Assembly: GCF_003627815.1 (NCBI RefSeq)
Contig: NZ_CP032698.1
Span: forward strand, 2,294,001 to 2,358,000
Length of the DNA stretch: 64,000 bases
DNA from: Streptomyces hundungensis
Lineage (GTDB): Bacteria; Actinomycetota; Actinomycetes; Streptomycetales; Streptomycetaceae
Reading direction: 5' to 3'
This document shows, one piece after another, positions 1 through 9,031 of the stretch. How positions within the stretch are numbered: position 1 is the stretch's first letter; every line of letters begins with the position of its first letter. A program made the translations under genes and the position numbers. The notes beneath the pieces are model-generated. The model saw only the letters and a list, made by a program, of their open reading frames with translations. It searched no databases and was not told the DNA's origin.

Positions 1-91
1 TTGTCTGTTGCCATGGGCGCAGCCGAAGCGCACCCCTGACAGGTCTGGATTGCCGCCGATCGGCGACCGCGAGCCCGCCCGGGCCCCTCGG

Positions 92-613
92 TCAGTCGGC
101 AGCGGTGGCGGGCACGGGGACCTCGGGGGTCGCGCCGGCCACGCACTCGTCTGATGGATTGTCCCGAGGCTGCCGCTCGCGGAGTTCCACGATGGCCGCC
201 TCGAAGTCTTCGAGCGTGTCGAACGCCCGGTACACGGACGCGAAGCGCAGGTACGCGACGAGGTCGAGCTCCTGCAACGGGCCCAGTATGGCCAGGCCCA
301 CGTCATGGGTGGTCAGCTCGGCACTGCCGGTGGCCCGCACCGCTTCCTCGACGCGCTGGCCGAGCTGGGCGAGGGCGTCCTCGGTGACCGGCCGCCCCTG
401 GCACGCCTTGCGGACGCCGGAGATGACCTTGGTCCGGCTGAAGGGCTCGGTCACGCCGGAGCGCTTGATGACCATCAGCGAGGCCGTCTCCACCGTCGTG
501 AAGCGACGGGAGCAGTCGGGGCACTGGCGGCGCCGCCGGATCGACGTGCCGTCGTCAGTCGTACGACTGTCGACGACACGGCTGTCGGGGTGCCTACAGA
601 AGGGGCAGTGCAT
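92..613 (-). CDS. nrdR: Transcriptional repressor NrdR
   Basis: NrdR represses ribonucleotide reductase genes when its ATP-cone domain binds ATP or dATP. The 173-residue protein starts at the ATG at 613, preceded by a strong AAGGAGGG ribosome site; an upstream in-frame extension to 754 lacks one. A zinc ribbon is visible (C3, C6, C31, C34), followed by an ATP-cone domain with the usual RTKV-type segment. Length matches the family. In Streptomyces nrdR heads an operon with nrdJ (B12-dependent reductase), which would lie left of the window. It diverges from lexA. Symbol assignment is secure from the motif pattern and neighbourhood. Confidence 0.95.
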   Translation of the reverse strand: MHCPFCRHPDSRVVDSRTTDDGTSIRRRRQCPDCSRRFTTVETASLMVIKRSGVTEPFSRTKVISGVRKACQGRPVTEDALAQLGQRVEEAVRATGSAELTTHDVGLAILGPLQELDLVAYLRFASVYRAFDTLEDFEAAIVELRERQPRDNPSDECVAGATPEVPVPATAAD

Positions 614-723
614 GGTTCCCAACCCTCCTTCACAGCACGACTGAATAGCCTCACCAGGCCTGGAATCCGCCCGCGAAGCGACCACAAGCATAGGCGATGG
701 CCAGGGTCTTGATGGACCATGGA

Positions 724-772
724 CCACAACTTCTGGGCGGCTGTACCAATCCAACCACTAGATCTAGGGTTT
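724..772 (-). promoter_or_regulatory. Candidate paired NrdR boxes upstream of nrdR
   Basis: Two imperfect palindromes lie upstream of nrdR: CCACAACTTCTGG (centre 730) and AACCACTAGATCTAGGGTTT (centre 762.5). Their centres are about 32 bp apart, three helical turns, as known for NrdR box pairs. Autoregulation of nrdRJ by NrdR is established in Streptomyces; assigning these exact bases is inference. The remainder of the 613-1168 intergenic region holds the lexA promoter. Confidence 0.45.
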
Positions 773-1090
773 TGCTGCTTATCCGGCCCCTACCGCGTGT
801 CGGCGGCTCCCCGGTCCGGCCCGGCGATTTCCGGCCGCCCAAGACCTTACGGGACGCGCGTCGCACCGGGGGATCGCGGGGTGCCGGGTGACAGACTGGC
901 GCCGGCACGCCGTCGTCGCACGCGACACGCGGCGGCTGCCCCGAAGGGCCTTCGAGGGGAGCTCATCAGGCGCCCGCCTCGGCGCTGAACGGTACCGTAA
1001 TGGCCCGAATTGACGTTCGACGGGCCCCCAATCGGGAGTCGCACATACACCCACCCATAAGGCCACGCAGCGCGTTCTGCGATTTTTCAC

Positions 1091-1106
1091 TCGAACGTGT
1101 GTTTGG
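1091..1106 (+). promoter_or_regulatory. LexA (SOS) box of lexA
   Basis: TCGAACGTGTGTTTGG matches the actinobacterial SOS box TCGAACnnnnGTTCGA perfectly in the left half and in three of six bases (GTTtgg) in the right half. It lies 62 bp upstream of the chosen lexA start, consistent with autoregulation. Confidence 0.8.
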
Positions 1107-1168
1107 CGCAACCTTTCGAAAGCCACTACCGTTGTCCAGCTAGGGAGACCAATTCGAGAGGGGCCGAC

Positions 1169-1960
1169 GTGACCACCACCGCAGACAGTGCCACCATCAC
1201 TGCCCAGGACCGCTCCCAGACCCGACGTGAGCCGGTGCATGCCATGAACGACGCAGTCACCAACCAGGGGGCGGACGCCACGCGGCCCGCCCGCTCGCTG
1301 CCAGGCCGGCCCCCAGGGATCAGGGCGGACAGTTCCGGCCTCACCGACCGGCAGCGCAGGGTCATCGAAGTCATCCGGGACTCCGTGCAGCGGCGTGGCT
1401 ACCCCCCGTCGATGCGGGAGATCGGTCAGGCCGTCGGCCTCTCCAGCACCTCGTCCGTCGCCCACCAGCTGATGGCCCTCGAGCGCAAGGGCTTCCTGCG
1501 CCGCGACCCGCACCGGCCGCGCGCCTACGAGGTCCGCGGCTCCGACCAGCCGAGCAGCCAGGCCACCGACACCGCGGGCAAGCCCGCCGCGTCCTATGTG
1601 CCGCTGGTCGGCCGGATCGCCGCCGGTGGCCCGATCCTGGCGGAGGAGTCGGTCGAGGACGTCTTCCCGCTCCCCCGCCAGCTGGTGGGCGACGGCGAGC
1701 TGTTCGTCCTCAAGGTCGTCGGCGATTCGATGATCGAAGCCGCCATCTGTGACGGGGACTGGGTGACGGTCCGCCGCCAGCCGGTGGCCGAGAACGGCGA
1801 CATCGTGGCGGCGATGCTGGACGGCGAGGCCACCGTCAAGCGCTTCAAGCGCGAGGACAACCACATCTGGCTGCTCCCGCACAACGCCGCCTACCAGCCG
1901 ATTCCCGGCGACGACGCGACCATCCTGGGCAAGGTCGTGGCGGTGCTCCGGCGCGTCTGA
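1169..1960 (+). CDS. lexA: LexA repressor
   Basis: SOS-response repressor that self-cleaves when activated RecA filaments form. I start it at the GTG at 1169 (GAGAGGGG ribosome site), giving 263 residues; a 24-residue upstream extension would overlap the SOS box region. The winged-helix DNA-binding domain carries the [17 protein letters not shown] recognition segment. The scissile Ala152-Gly153 lies in RIAAGGP, with catalytic Ser187 (GDSM) and Lys224 (TVKRF). It has its own SOS box upstream and converges on the dinG-like helicase gene across a strong hairpin. recA lies 34 kb away in the same window. Confidence 0.96.
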   Translation: MTTTADSATITAQDRSQTRREPVHAMNDAVTNQGADATRPARSLPGRPPGIRADSSGLTDRQRRVIEVIRDSVQRRGYPPSMREIGQAVGLSSTSSVAHQLMALERKGFLRRDPHRPRAYEVRGSDQPSSQATDTAGKPAASYVPLVGRIAAGGPILAEESVEDVFPLPRQLVGDGELFVLKVVGDSMIEAAICDGDWVTVRRQPVAENGDIVAAMLDGEATVKRFKREDNHIWLLPHNAAYQPIPGDDATILGKVVAVLRRV

Positions 1961-1981
1961 CCCCCGCGTCGGCCCCTGACC

Positions 1982-2016
1982 GGGCCCCGGGACCCTCTGC
2001 GCCGGTCCCGGGGCCC
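1982..2016. terminator. Bidirectional hairpin between lexA and dinG
   Basis: Perfect 13-bp inverted repeat (GGGCCCCGGGACC) with a 9-nt loop, 22 bp after the lexA stop and between two convergent genes. No U-tract, as usual in Streptomyces. Confidence 0.8.
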
Positions 2017-2072
2017 TGCTGTGTCTCCAGAGCCCCCGGCGGCACCAGTCCCCCGGCACCGGCCCGAGCGCG

Positions 2073-4043
2073 CTACTTCCCCTCGGCCGCGGCCGCCGCG
2101 TCGATGGCGGCGAGCGAGCGGCGCGCCTGGTTGCGGTCCGTGGTGTACCAGAAGTTGGGCAGCGAGGCCCGCAGATAGCTGCCGTAGCGGGCGTTGGCCA
2201 GCCTCGGGTCGAGCACCGCGACCACGCCCCGGTCGCCGGTCGCCCGGACGAGCCGGCCCGCGCCCTGAGCCATCAACAGCGCCGCATGGGTCGCGGCCAC
2301 GGCCATGAAGCCGTTGCCGCCGCCCTCCTCGACTGCCTTCTGGCGGGCGCTCATCAGCGGGTCGTCGGGGCGCGGGAAGGGGATGCGGTCCATGACCACG
2401 AGCTGACAGCTCGGCCCGGGCACGTCCACGCCCTGCCACAGCGACAGGGTGCCGAACAGACAGGTCTTGGGGTCGGCCGCGAAGTTCCTGATCAGCTCGC
2501 CCAGCGTCTCCTCGCCCTGGAGCAGGATCGGATGGTCGAGGCGCCCCCGCAGTTCCTCGGCGGCGGCCTGCGCCGCCCGCATCGAGGAGAACAGACCGAG
2601 GGTGCGGCCGCCGGCCGCCTCCACCAGCTCGGCCAACTCGTCCATCATGTCGCCCCGCGAACCCTCGCGGCCGGGCGTGGCCAGGTGCTTGGCGACGTAC
2701 AGGATGCCCTGCTTGGGATAGTCGAAGGGCGAGCCCACGTCCAGGCCCTTCCACTGCGGGACGTCCTCGCCGGTGGTGCCCTCCGGGGAGAGGCCGAGGG
2801 AGGCGCCCACCCCGTTGAAGTCCCCGCCCAGCTTGAGGGTGGCCGAGGTCAGGACGACCGAGCGGTCGTTGAAGAGCTTCTCTCTGAGCAGACCCGACAC
2901 CGACAGCGGGGCGACCCGCAGTGACGCGCCGAAGCGGTCGTGGCGCTCGTACCAGACGACGTCCCACTCGGAGCCGTTGGTGATGCGCTCCGCCACGCCG
3001 TGCACCGTCTCGACCATCGCGAGGGCCTGCTTGCGCACGGCGTCCTCGTCCTGGACGGACTTGTCACGGGTGGAGCCGAGCGCCGAGACGACCTCCCGGG
3101 CGGCGTCGCGCAGCGCCATGAGCGCATAGCCGAGGTCCTCCGGGATCTCCTCCAAGCGCCCCGGCAGCGCCAGCTCCATGATCCGCTCGAAGCCTTCGGC
3201 GGCGGTCTGGAGGCCGTCGGCCACCTTCTCGTTGACCAGCTTGGCGCTGCGCCGCACGGCCCGGTTGACCTGGCCGGGAGTGAGCTCGCCGGTGGCGACG
3301 CCGGTGACCCGGGAGACCAGCTCGTGTGCCTCGTCGACGATCAGGACCTCGTGCTGCGGCAGGACCGGGGCGCCCTCGATCGCGTCGATGGCGAGCAGGG
3401 CGTGGTTGGTGACGACGACATCGGAGAGCTTGGCGCGCTCCCGGGCCATCTCCGCGAAGCACTCCGCGCCATAGGCGCACTTCGAGGCGCCCAGGCATTC
3501 GCGGGAGGACACCGAGACCTGGCTCCACGCCTTGTCCGAGACGCCCGGCGTCAGGTCGTCGCGATCACCGGTCTCCGTCTCGTCCGCCCAGTCCCGCATC
3601 CTGAGGAGGTCCTTGCCCAGCTTGCTGGTGGGCGCGGCCGATTCGAACTGGTCGAAGAGGCCCTCGTCCTCGTCCTGCGGGGCGCCCTCGTGGAGGCGGT
3701 GCAGACACAGGTAGTTGGAGCGGCCCTTGAGCATGGCGAACTGCGGCCGGCGGCGCAGCAGCGGGTGCAGCGCGTCCACGGTGCGGGGCAGGTCGCGCTC
3801 CACGAGTTGGCGCTGGAGCGCCAGCGTCGCGGTGGCGATCACGACGCGCTCCCCGTGCGCCAGGGCCGGCACCAGATAGCCCAGGGACTTTCCGGTGCCC
3901 GTTCCGGCCTGGACCAGCAGGTGGGAGCTGTCGTCGACGGCGTCGGCGACGGCGGTGGCCATGGTGACCTGGCCAGGCCGCTCCACGCCGCCGACGGCGG
4001 TCACGGCGGCGTGCAGGAGCTCGGGGAGTGAAGGCTTTGTCAT
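2073..4043 (-). CDS. dinG: DinG-family ATP-dependent DNA helicase
   Basis: Superfamily 2 helicase of the DinG/XPD type, expected to unwind forked or structured DNA in repair. The 656-residue protein has a Walker A AGTGTGKS at residues 46-53, a DEAH box (VDEAHEL), and between them the cysteine-bearing segment (NYLC, ECLGASKCAYGAEC) that holds an Fe-S cluster in this family. The C-terminal helicase half includes LWQGVDVPG and GAGRLVRATGDRG. It starts at the ATG at 4043 and runs tail to tail with lexA. I see no clear SOS box immediately upstream. Family assignment is firm; the symbol is by family. Confidence 0.88.
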   Translation of the reverse strand: MTKPSLPELLHAAVTAVGGVERPGQVTMATAVADAVDDSSHLLVQAGTGTGKSLGYLVPALAHGERVVIATATLALQRQLVERDLPRTVDALHPLLRRRPQFAMLKGRSNYLCLHRLHEGAPQDEDEGLFDQFESAAPTSKLGKDLLRMRDWADETETGDRDDLTPGVSDKAWSQVSVSSRECLGASKCAYGAECFAEMARERAKLSDVVVTNHALLAIDAIEGAPVLPQHEVLIVDEAHELVSRVTGVATGELTPGQVNRAVRRSAKLVNEKVADGLQTAAEGFERIMELALPGRLEEIPEDLGYALMALRDAAREVVSALGSTRDKSVQDEDAVRKQALAMVETVHGVAERITNGSEWDVVWYERHDRFGASLRVAPLSVSGLLREKLFNDRSVVLTSATLKLGGDFNGVGASLGLSPEGTTGEDVPQWKGLDVGSPFDYPKQGILYVAKHLATPGREGSRGDMMDELAELVEAAGGRTLGLFSSMRAAQAAAEELRGRLDHPILLQGEETLGELIRNFAADPKTCLFGTLSLWQGVDVPGPSCQLVVMDRIPFPRPDDPLMSARQKAVEEGGGNGFMAVAATHAALLMAQGAGRLVRATGDRGVVAVLDPRLANARYGSYLRASLPNFWYTTDRNQARRSLAAIDAAAAAEGK

Positions 4044-4081
4044 AGCCAGACCACCCTACGGCGCGCCACTGACAATCCGAT

Positions 4082-6076
4082 TCACTCCATCGGAGCGAGC
4101 GGGTTCGCCACGGTGCCGTAAACGGTGGCGTGCGGCCGCTCGGGGCGGTCCCGGTAGCCGTCGGTGTGCAGTCGGTTCCGGTTCAGGCAGAGCCGGTCGA
4201 TCACGGGCGTGAGCAGGTCGAACGTCTCGTAGCGGTCCTTGTCGTCGGGGAAGCGGGTCTGGTGGCGCAGGATCTCGTCGCGCACCAGGGCCCAGAACTC
4301 GGCCTCCGCGACGCCCAGTTGGTCCTCGCAGAGCGGGGCCAGGAACCGGAAGACGCCCACGAAGAGCCCCGAATGAATGAACTGGGTGAGGAAGGAGGGC
4401 CGCTCGGTGAGCAGGATGTTCCGCACGTCCTCGGGCATCGAGTCGTGCTCGGGGAGGTGCTCGGCGCTCACGTTGATGTCGTCGACGAAGTCCTTGATCG
4501 CGAGCCGTACGGGCACGTCCCGGTCGTCGAAGACGACGATGGCGTTCTCCCCGTGCGGCGAGAACACCGTGCCGTAGCGGTACAGGAAGCGCAGGAGCGG
4601 CGGCAGCAGGGCGCCGAAGAGCCGGCGCAGCCACACCCGGGGTTCGAGGCCCGAGCGGGCGACGAGTTCGGCCGTGAAGGCCCGGCCCTCGGGGTCGGTG
4701 CTCAGGAGCGCGGCCAGGGTACGGGCCCGTTCGCCCGGCTCCAGCTTCGGCAGCAGCGGCTCGCGCCAGATCGCTCCGAGCAACTCCTTGTACTGGTAGG
4801 GGACTTCGGCGATGCGGTCGTAGACGGGGTGTTCCACCGCGACGGAGGCGACCTCGCCGAGGAGGATGACCCGGCATTCGTCCCGCAGGAAGGGGTCCTT
4901 CGCGCACAGGCCCTGCACCCAGGCCGTGACGGCCGGCGCGGCCACGGTGCGCTCGGTCGGCAGGCCGCGCCAGACCAGGGTGTTGAGGATGGACAGCGGC
5001 AGCTTCACCGTGTGCCGCTCGGGCCGGGTGAGGTTCAGGAAGGTGCGGATGGACTGCTGGGGCAGGCGTACGTCGCCGTCGGTGGGGAGCGGCACGATGG
5101 CGTTGTCGGCGACGGCGGGCGCGAAGAGCGGCAGGATCATCTCCGTCCACTGCCAGGGGTGGACGGGCAGATAGAGGTAGGCCGCCGGATCGAGGCCCCG
5201 GGCCCGCAGTGCCGCGGCGAACGCCTCGCGGACGGTGGCGTCGAGCTCACGGGCGTAGAGCAGGTCGGGGGTGGCGAGGGCTGCGACACCGCGGTAGCCG
5301 GCGAGGTCCGTGCGGACCGCGATCCAGGGCAGGGTGGCCGGAGTGCGGGCTTCCGGGTTCCAGCGCGCGGCGTCGTCGGCGGAGAAACCCAGTCGGCCCT
5401 TGTTGAGCACGAGCCAGGGATGGCCGCTCTGGTGGCCCTCCAGCTCGGCGTAGCCCAGGTCGGCGAGGCGGGCCGCGGGCAGCGCCGTGGAGTGCAGGCG
5501 GGTGTCCGCGGCGAGGGTGGCGGTGAGTTCCCGCACGAGGTGGCCGAAGGTCGCGCCGTCCACGCCGAGGGTTCGCCGGGCGAGCGCGAGGAAGCGGATG
5601 GGGTCGCCGAAGGGTTCGGGGCGCGTGAGCGGTGAGCCGGCCCCGCTGAGGGCGCCGTCGCGTCCGGCTCCCCGAGTCCGCTCGACCCCGTGAGCCCTCT
5701 CGACGCCCTGAGCGCCCTTGGCTCCCTGAGCCCGCTCGGTCCGGCGGAGGGAGTCGGGGTCGACCTGCCAGCCGCCGTACGCACCGCGCCGGGCGAGGAA
5801 GGTGAGGGTGCTGCCGTCGTCCAGGGCGAACCCGTAGTGGCCCGTGAACCCGTACTGAGCTGGGCTTTTCTCGGGCCGACCGGCGTTGTCAGTGGTGGGG
5901 TCCACCATGGGACGCACGATCTCCTCGTACGCGAAGGCGCCGACCATCTTCGCGAGGAGGAGGCGTCCCGCACGGTCCCAGGCCTCGCGGTTCAGCTCGG
6001 GCGGCGCAAGCAGCCCGGACGGGGCTTCGGTGTCGAGGAGGCCGCGGGAGTCACGGGGGGAAGGAGGGTTCGGCAC
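4082..6076 (-). CDS. IucA/IucC-family NIS siderophore synthetase (last gene of operon)
   Basis: NRPS-independent siderophore (NIS) synthetase, which adenylates a carboxylate such as citrate and condenses it with an amine. Starts at the GTG at 6076 behind GAGGAG; 664 residues. Conserved IucA/IucC pieces include SGHPWLVLNKGRLGFS (ATP and carboxylate site), LPVHPWQW, LPLSILNT and HGENAI, then a FhuF-like C-terminal region. Unusual: a low-complexity stretch around residues 113-150 built of RAQGAKGAQGVERAHG-like units is absent from typical members. It is the distal gene of a leftward siderophore operon with 6135-7100, 7131-8996 and 9032-10441. Exact substrates are unknown. Confidence 0.88.
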   Translation of the reverse strand: MPNPPSPRDSRGLLDTEAPSGLLAPPELNREAWDRAGRLLLAKMVGAFAYEEIVRPMVDPTTDNAGRPEKSPAQYGFTGHYGFALDDGSTLTFLARRGAYGGWQVDPDSLRRTERAQGAKGAQGVERAHGVERTRGAGRDGALSGAGSPLTRPEPFGDPIRFLALARRTLGVDGATFGHLVRELTATLAADTRLHSTALPAARLADLGYAELEGHQSGHPWLVLNKGRLGFSADDAARWNPEARTPATLPWIAVRTDLAGYRGVAALATPDLLYARELDATVREAFAAALRARGLDPAAYLYLPVHPWQWTEMILPLFAPAVADNAIVPLPTDGDVRLPQQSIRTFLNLTRPERHTVKLPLSILNTLVWRGLPTERTVAAPAVTAWVQGLCAKDPFLRDECRVILLGEVASVAVEHPVYDRIAEVPYQYKELLGAIWREPLLPKLEPGERARTLAALLSTDPEGRAFTAELVARSGLEPRVWLRRLFGALLPPLLRFLYRYGTVFSPHGENAIVVFDDRDVPVRLAIKDFVDDINVSAEHLPEHDSMPEDVRNILLTERPSFLTQFIHSGLFVGVFRFLAPLCEDQLGVAEAEFWALVRDEILRHQTRFPDDKDRYETFDLLTPVIDRLCLNRNRLHTDGYRDRPERPHATVYGTVANPLAPME

Positions 6077-6134
6077 AAAGTCTCCTCGGCGGTGGAACCG
6101 ATTCGGGGCGGGTGGGGTATGCGGAGCGGGGCGT

Positions 6135-7100
6135 TCACAGCAGGTTCCTGAGCGCGCGGTCGCGGACCATCAGGGCGGCGCGCTTGTCGGGCAGGTCGAC
6201 CTCCGCGTGGAAGCGGAAGCCCGCGCTGAGGAACGCGGAGACGGAGGGGGTGTTGCGCAGATCGGGTTCGGCGATCACGCGGGGGCAGTGCGGACGGTTG
6301 TCGAGGATCAGGTCGGCGAGGGCCCTGAGCAGCAGGGTGCCGACGCCCCGGCCGCGGTCGCCGACGCCACCGACGAGCAGATGGACCCCGGTGTCGTGGG
6401 GGCGGGCCGGATAGTGCCGGGCCAGCGGGTCCAGGTCCGCTCGGTAGATCTCCCAGTAGCTCATGGGGGTGCCGTCGAGGACGCCAAGACAGGGCACGCT
6501 GCGGCCGTCGCCGTCCAGTAGTTCGCGCACATGGGCGGCGGTGACGGAGTCGGGTCCCGCCAGGTTCCAGAAGGCGGCCACCGCGGGGTCGTTCATCCAC
6601 TGGGTCAGGAGGGCGAGGTCACGTTCGAGACGTACGGGTACGAGGTGGAACGCGCCGAGCGGCGTCGTGGCGGGCGTCCAGTCGCCGGGTGAGTCGAGCA
6701 GGTCCTCCACGACCGGGCCGGGCCTTCGGGAGGCCGTGCCCGTCCCTGCCCCCGGTAGCGCGGTGGGGCCGGGAGCGGCCGGTTCAACCGCGCTGGCCAG
6801 GGGTGCGCGCAAGAGGGCCGGGCCTTTCGGGGGCGAGGACCCGGCGGGGAGTGCGGGGCCACCCGGGCCGATCCCTGAACTCGGCCTGCCCGCGCGGGAA
6901 TTGGGGCTCTCGGGGATCGGCTCGCCCGGTCGCCGCGGGCCGCCGGACCGCGCCTCATGGGGCTCCGGCCCGCCCGGCCCGGTGGTGTCCGCCCCGTCGA
7001 GCAGGGCGAGCAGTTCCTCGGGCAGCTGGAGGTCCAGGGTGTCCTCGGCCCCCTCCCCCTGGGGGGCGGCGGGGCCTGTGCCGGCATCGGTGGGAGGCAC
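6135..7100 (-). CDS. GNAT acyltransferase of the siderophore operon (IucB/RhbD/AlcB-like)
   Basis: Acyl-CoA-dependent N-acyltransferase, probably acylating an amine of the siderophore precursor. The GTG start at 7100 follows GAGAGGAG and gives 321 residues. The C-terminal ~175 residues form the AlcB-type GNAT domain (FHLVPVRLERDLALLTQWMNDP near the start, DRGRGVGTLLL for CoA binding, NTPSVSAFLSAGFRF). The N-terminal ~145 residues are proline/glycine-rich and probably disordered, unusual for the family. It sits between the two NIS synthetases. In hydroxamate pathways such enzymes usually act on N-hydroxyamines, but no hydroxylase gene is present here. Confidence 0.82.
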   Translation of the reverse strand: MPPTDAGTGPAAPQGEGAEDTLDLQLPEELLALLDGADTTGPGGPEPHEARSGGPRRPGEPIPESPNSRAGRPSSGIGPGGPALPAGSSPPKGPALLRAPLASAVEPAAPGPTALPGAGTGTASRRPGPVVEDLLDSPGDWTPATTPLGAFHLVPVRLERDLALLTQWMNDPAVAAFWNLAGPDSVTAAHVRELLDGDGRSVPCLGVLDGTPMSYWEIYRADLDPLARHYPARPHDTGVHLLVGGVGDRGRGVGTLLLRALADLILDNRPHCPRVIAEPDLRNTPSVSAFLSAGFRFHAEVDLPDKRAALMVRDRALRNLL

Positions 7101-7130
7101 GGCGACGCTCCTCTCAGCGGTTCGTACGGG

Positions 7131-8996
7131 TCACGTTCCCTGCGTGTGCAGGGGGTTGGTGAGGGTGACGTAGACGGACTGGGTGTCGACGGGGCCGACG
7201 AGTTCGTCGAGGCCGTGCAGCCGGGTCAGCAGATTGGCCTTGCAGCGCAGCGTCGGACTGTCCAGCAGGAGGGCGGGGAGGGGTGAGCCGAGGTCGGTGG
7301 CCCGGGCGAGGAACCGGCGCAGGGCGGCGAGCAGGACCCGCTCGTCGGCGAGGTGCTGGGCGCCGAAGGCCCCGATGAGGCCGAGGATGTTGTTGATGCC
7401 GAGGTAGTAGGCGAAGCGTTCATCGGTGACGGCGTCGGGCACGAAGGTGTCGCTGGTGGCGCCGATGCCCGGCAGTCGGCGCTCCAGGGCGGCACGGCGC
7501 GAGTCGCGGAAGTAGTAGCCCTGGTTGTCGCGGTAGCGGCCGCCGACGGGCCAGCCGTCGGGGTCGAGCAGGACCAGGGTGTTCTGCTGGTGGGCCTCCA
7601 GGGCGATGCCCACCGTGCCGTCCAGCCAGAGCAGCGGGCGTACGACCTGGTCGAGGTAGCGCAGGAACCACTCGGCGCAGACCGCGGGGGTGGGCCGGCC
7701 GGTGCGGGTGGCGAGCCGGAGCACCACGTCAGAGAGGCGCGAGTGCGTTCCGGTGCGGCCCGGCATGGGTCGTGGCGCGGTGAGCGCGGCGATGCAGACC
7801 GCGTCGTCGCCGGGGGCGAACGGATTGTGGCGGAGCATGACGTCAAGGCCGGGCAGCGCCTCGCCGTCGGGGGTGTCGACGGCGAGCCAGGCGGGATCGC
7901 GGACGATGTCGAAGCAGGGATGGGCCGCCCGCCACTCGTCGCCGAGCCCGGATCGCAGCAGGCGGTGCACCTCGACGCCCCGGTGGAGTTCCTTGCGGAG
8001 GTTCTCCCGGCGGGAGTTGGTGATGCGTACGCCGAGCGACAGTTTGAGCATGGCGTCGGCGCCGGGGCGGTGCACGGTGCGCACGGACGACGTGGGGTGC
8101 CAGGGCTCGCCGTGCGGGCCCAGGTCGTGGAGGAGTCCGGCGTCGAGGAGGGCTGCGACGGCGGGGCGCTGGACGATGTCGCGGGCCTGCCAGGGGTGCA
8201 GGGGCAACGGGACGGTCCCGGGCGGCAGTTGGAGGCCGTCCGTGAAGCGGAGGGCGAGTTCCGCGGCGGGGACGGTGCGGCCGTCCTCGGTCCAGGCCGA
8301 GTCGGAGGCGAGGACGGCGGGGTCGACGGCCATCCAGTGCAGCGGGAAGGAGCCGTACAACTCGGGCGAGTAGCGGCGCACTTCGGCGTCGGAGAGGCCT
8401 TCGCGGCTCTTCGGGGTGGGGTGCAGGGGGTGGCCGAGGAGGAGGGACTGTTCGGCGGTGAGGAAGAGGTCGGCGCTCTCGCGCGGGCCGGGTCGCTCGC
8501 GCCGGTCGGCGATGAAGTCGGCGGTGCGGCGCACCGAGTCGGCGACGCGCCCCACCAGGTCGGCGCTCTGGCTCAGGCCCGCCTCGCGGCCGAGGAGGGC
8601 GGCGACGGTGACGGCGTCGGCGGCCTGCGCGTCGGCGCGGGCGCCGTGCAGGGTGGGCCGGTCGAACCGGTGCCAGCCGGTGGGCGACCAGTACCGGACG
8701 GGCACGAGCAGGGCGGTGCCGCTGGCGGGCAGCGCGATGCGCAGGAGTGGCCCGTCGGGTGCGGCCAGGTCGTTCTCGCGCACCCAGCAGCGCAACAGGT
8801 TCTCGACGGCGGCCGCTTCGGCGGCGGCCTTGGGGTCGGCGGCGTCGAGCGGGTCGTGTTCGTCGCGGGCGGTCAGTCGTTCGCCGTGGATCCCGGCCTT
8901 CTGGCGCGGCACCGTCGTCGGCTCGGCGGCCGGGCCGCGGTCGGCGCCGACCGGGCCGTCGGCCTCGTGCGCTTCGGGGGCTGGGGTGGGGTTCAC
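7131..8996 (-). CDS. IucA/IucC-family NIS siderophore synthetase
   Basis: Second NIS synthetase of the operon, 621 residues from the GTG at 8996 (AAGGAAG ribosome site). The open frame extends further upstream into the aminotransferase gene, but that part is arginine/proline shadow sequence. Recognisable motifs: GHPLHPTPKSREG (the classical IucA/IucC ATP-binding segment, better conserved than in the downstream paralogue), LPLHPWQARD, TSSVRTVH, LKLSLGVRITNSRREN and EAHQQNT. It lies 35 bp after the aminotransferase stop. It likely joins a diaminobutyrate-derived amine to citrate or a related acid; the product of this cluster type is, to my knowledge, unassigned. Confidence 0.9.
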   Translation of the reverse strand: MNPTPAPEAHEADGPVGADRGPAAEPTTVPRQKAGIHGERLTARDEHDPLDAADPKAAAEAAAVENLLRCWVRENDLAAPDGPLLRIALPASGTALLVPVRYWSPTGWHRFDRPTLHGARADAQAADAVTVAALLGREAGLSQSADLVGRVADSVRRTADFIADRRERPGPRESADLFLTAEQSLLLGHPLHPTPKSREGLSDAEVRRYSPELYGSFPLHWMAVDPAVLASDSAWTEDGRTVPAAELALRFTDGLQLPPGTVPLPLHPWQARDIVQRPAVAALLDAGLLHDLGPHGEPWHPTSSVRTVHRPGADAMLKLSLGVRITNSRRENLRKELHRGVEVHRLLRSGLGDEWRAAHPCFDIVRDPAWLAVDTPDGEALPGLDVMLRHNPFAPGDDAVCIAALTAPRPMPGRTGTHSRLSDVVLRLATRTGRPTPAVCAEWFLRYLDQVVRPLLWLDGTVGIALEAHQQNTLVLLDPDGWPVGGRYRDNQGYYFRDSRRAALERRLPGIGATSDTFVPDAVTDERFAYYLGINNILGLIGAFGAQHLADERVLLAALRRFLARATDLGSPLPALLLDSPTLRCKANLLTRLHGLDELVGPVDTQSVYVTLTNPLHTQGT

Positions 8997-9031
8997 GGCG
9001 GTCTTCCTTGGGAGCTGGGGGTGGTCCGGGA

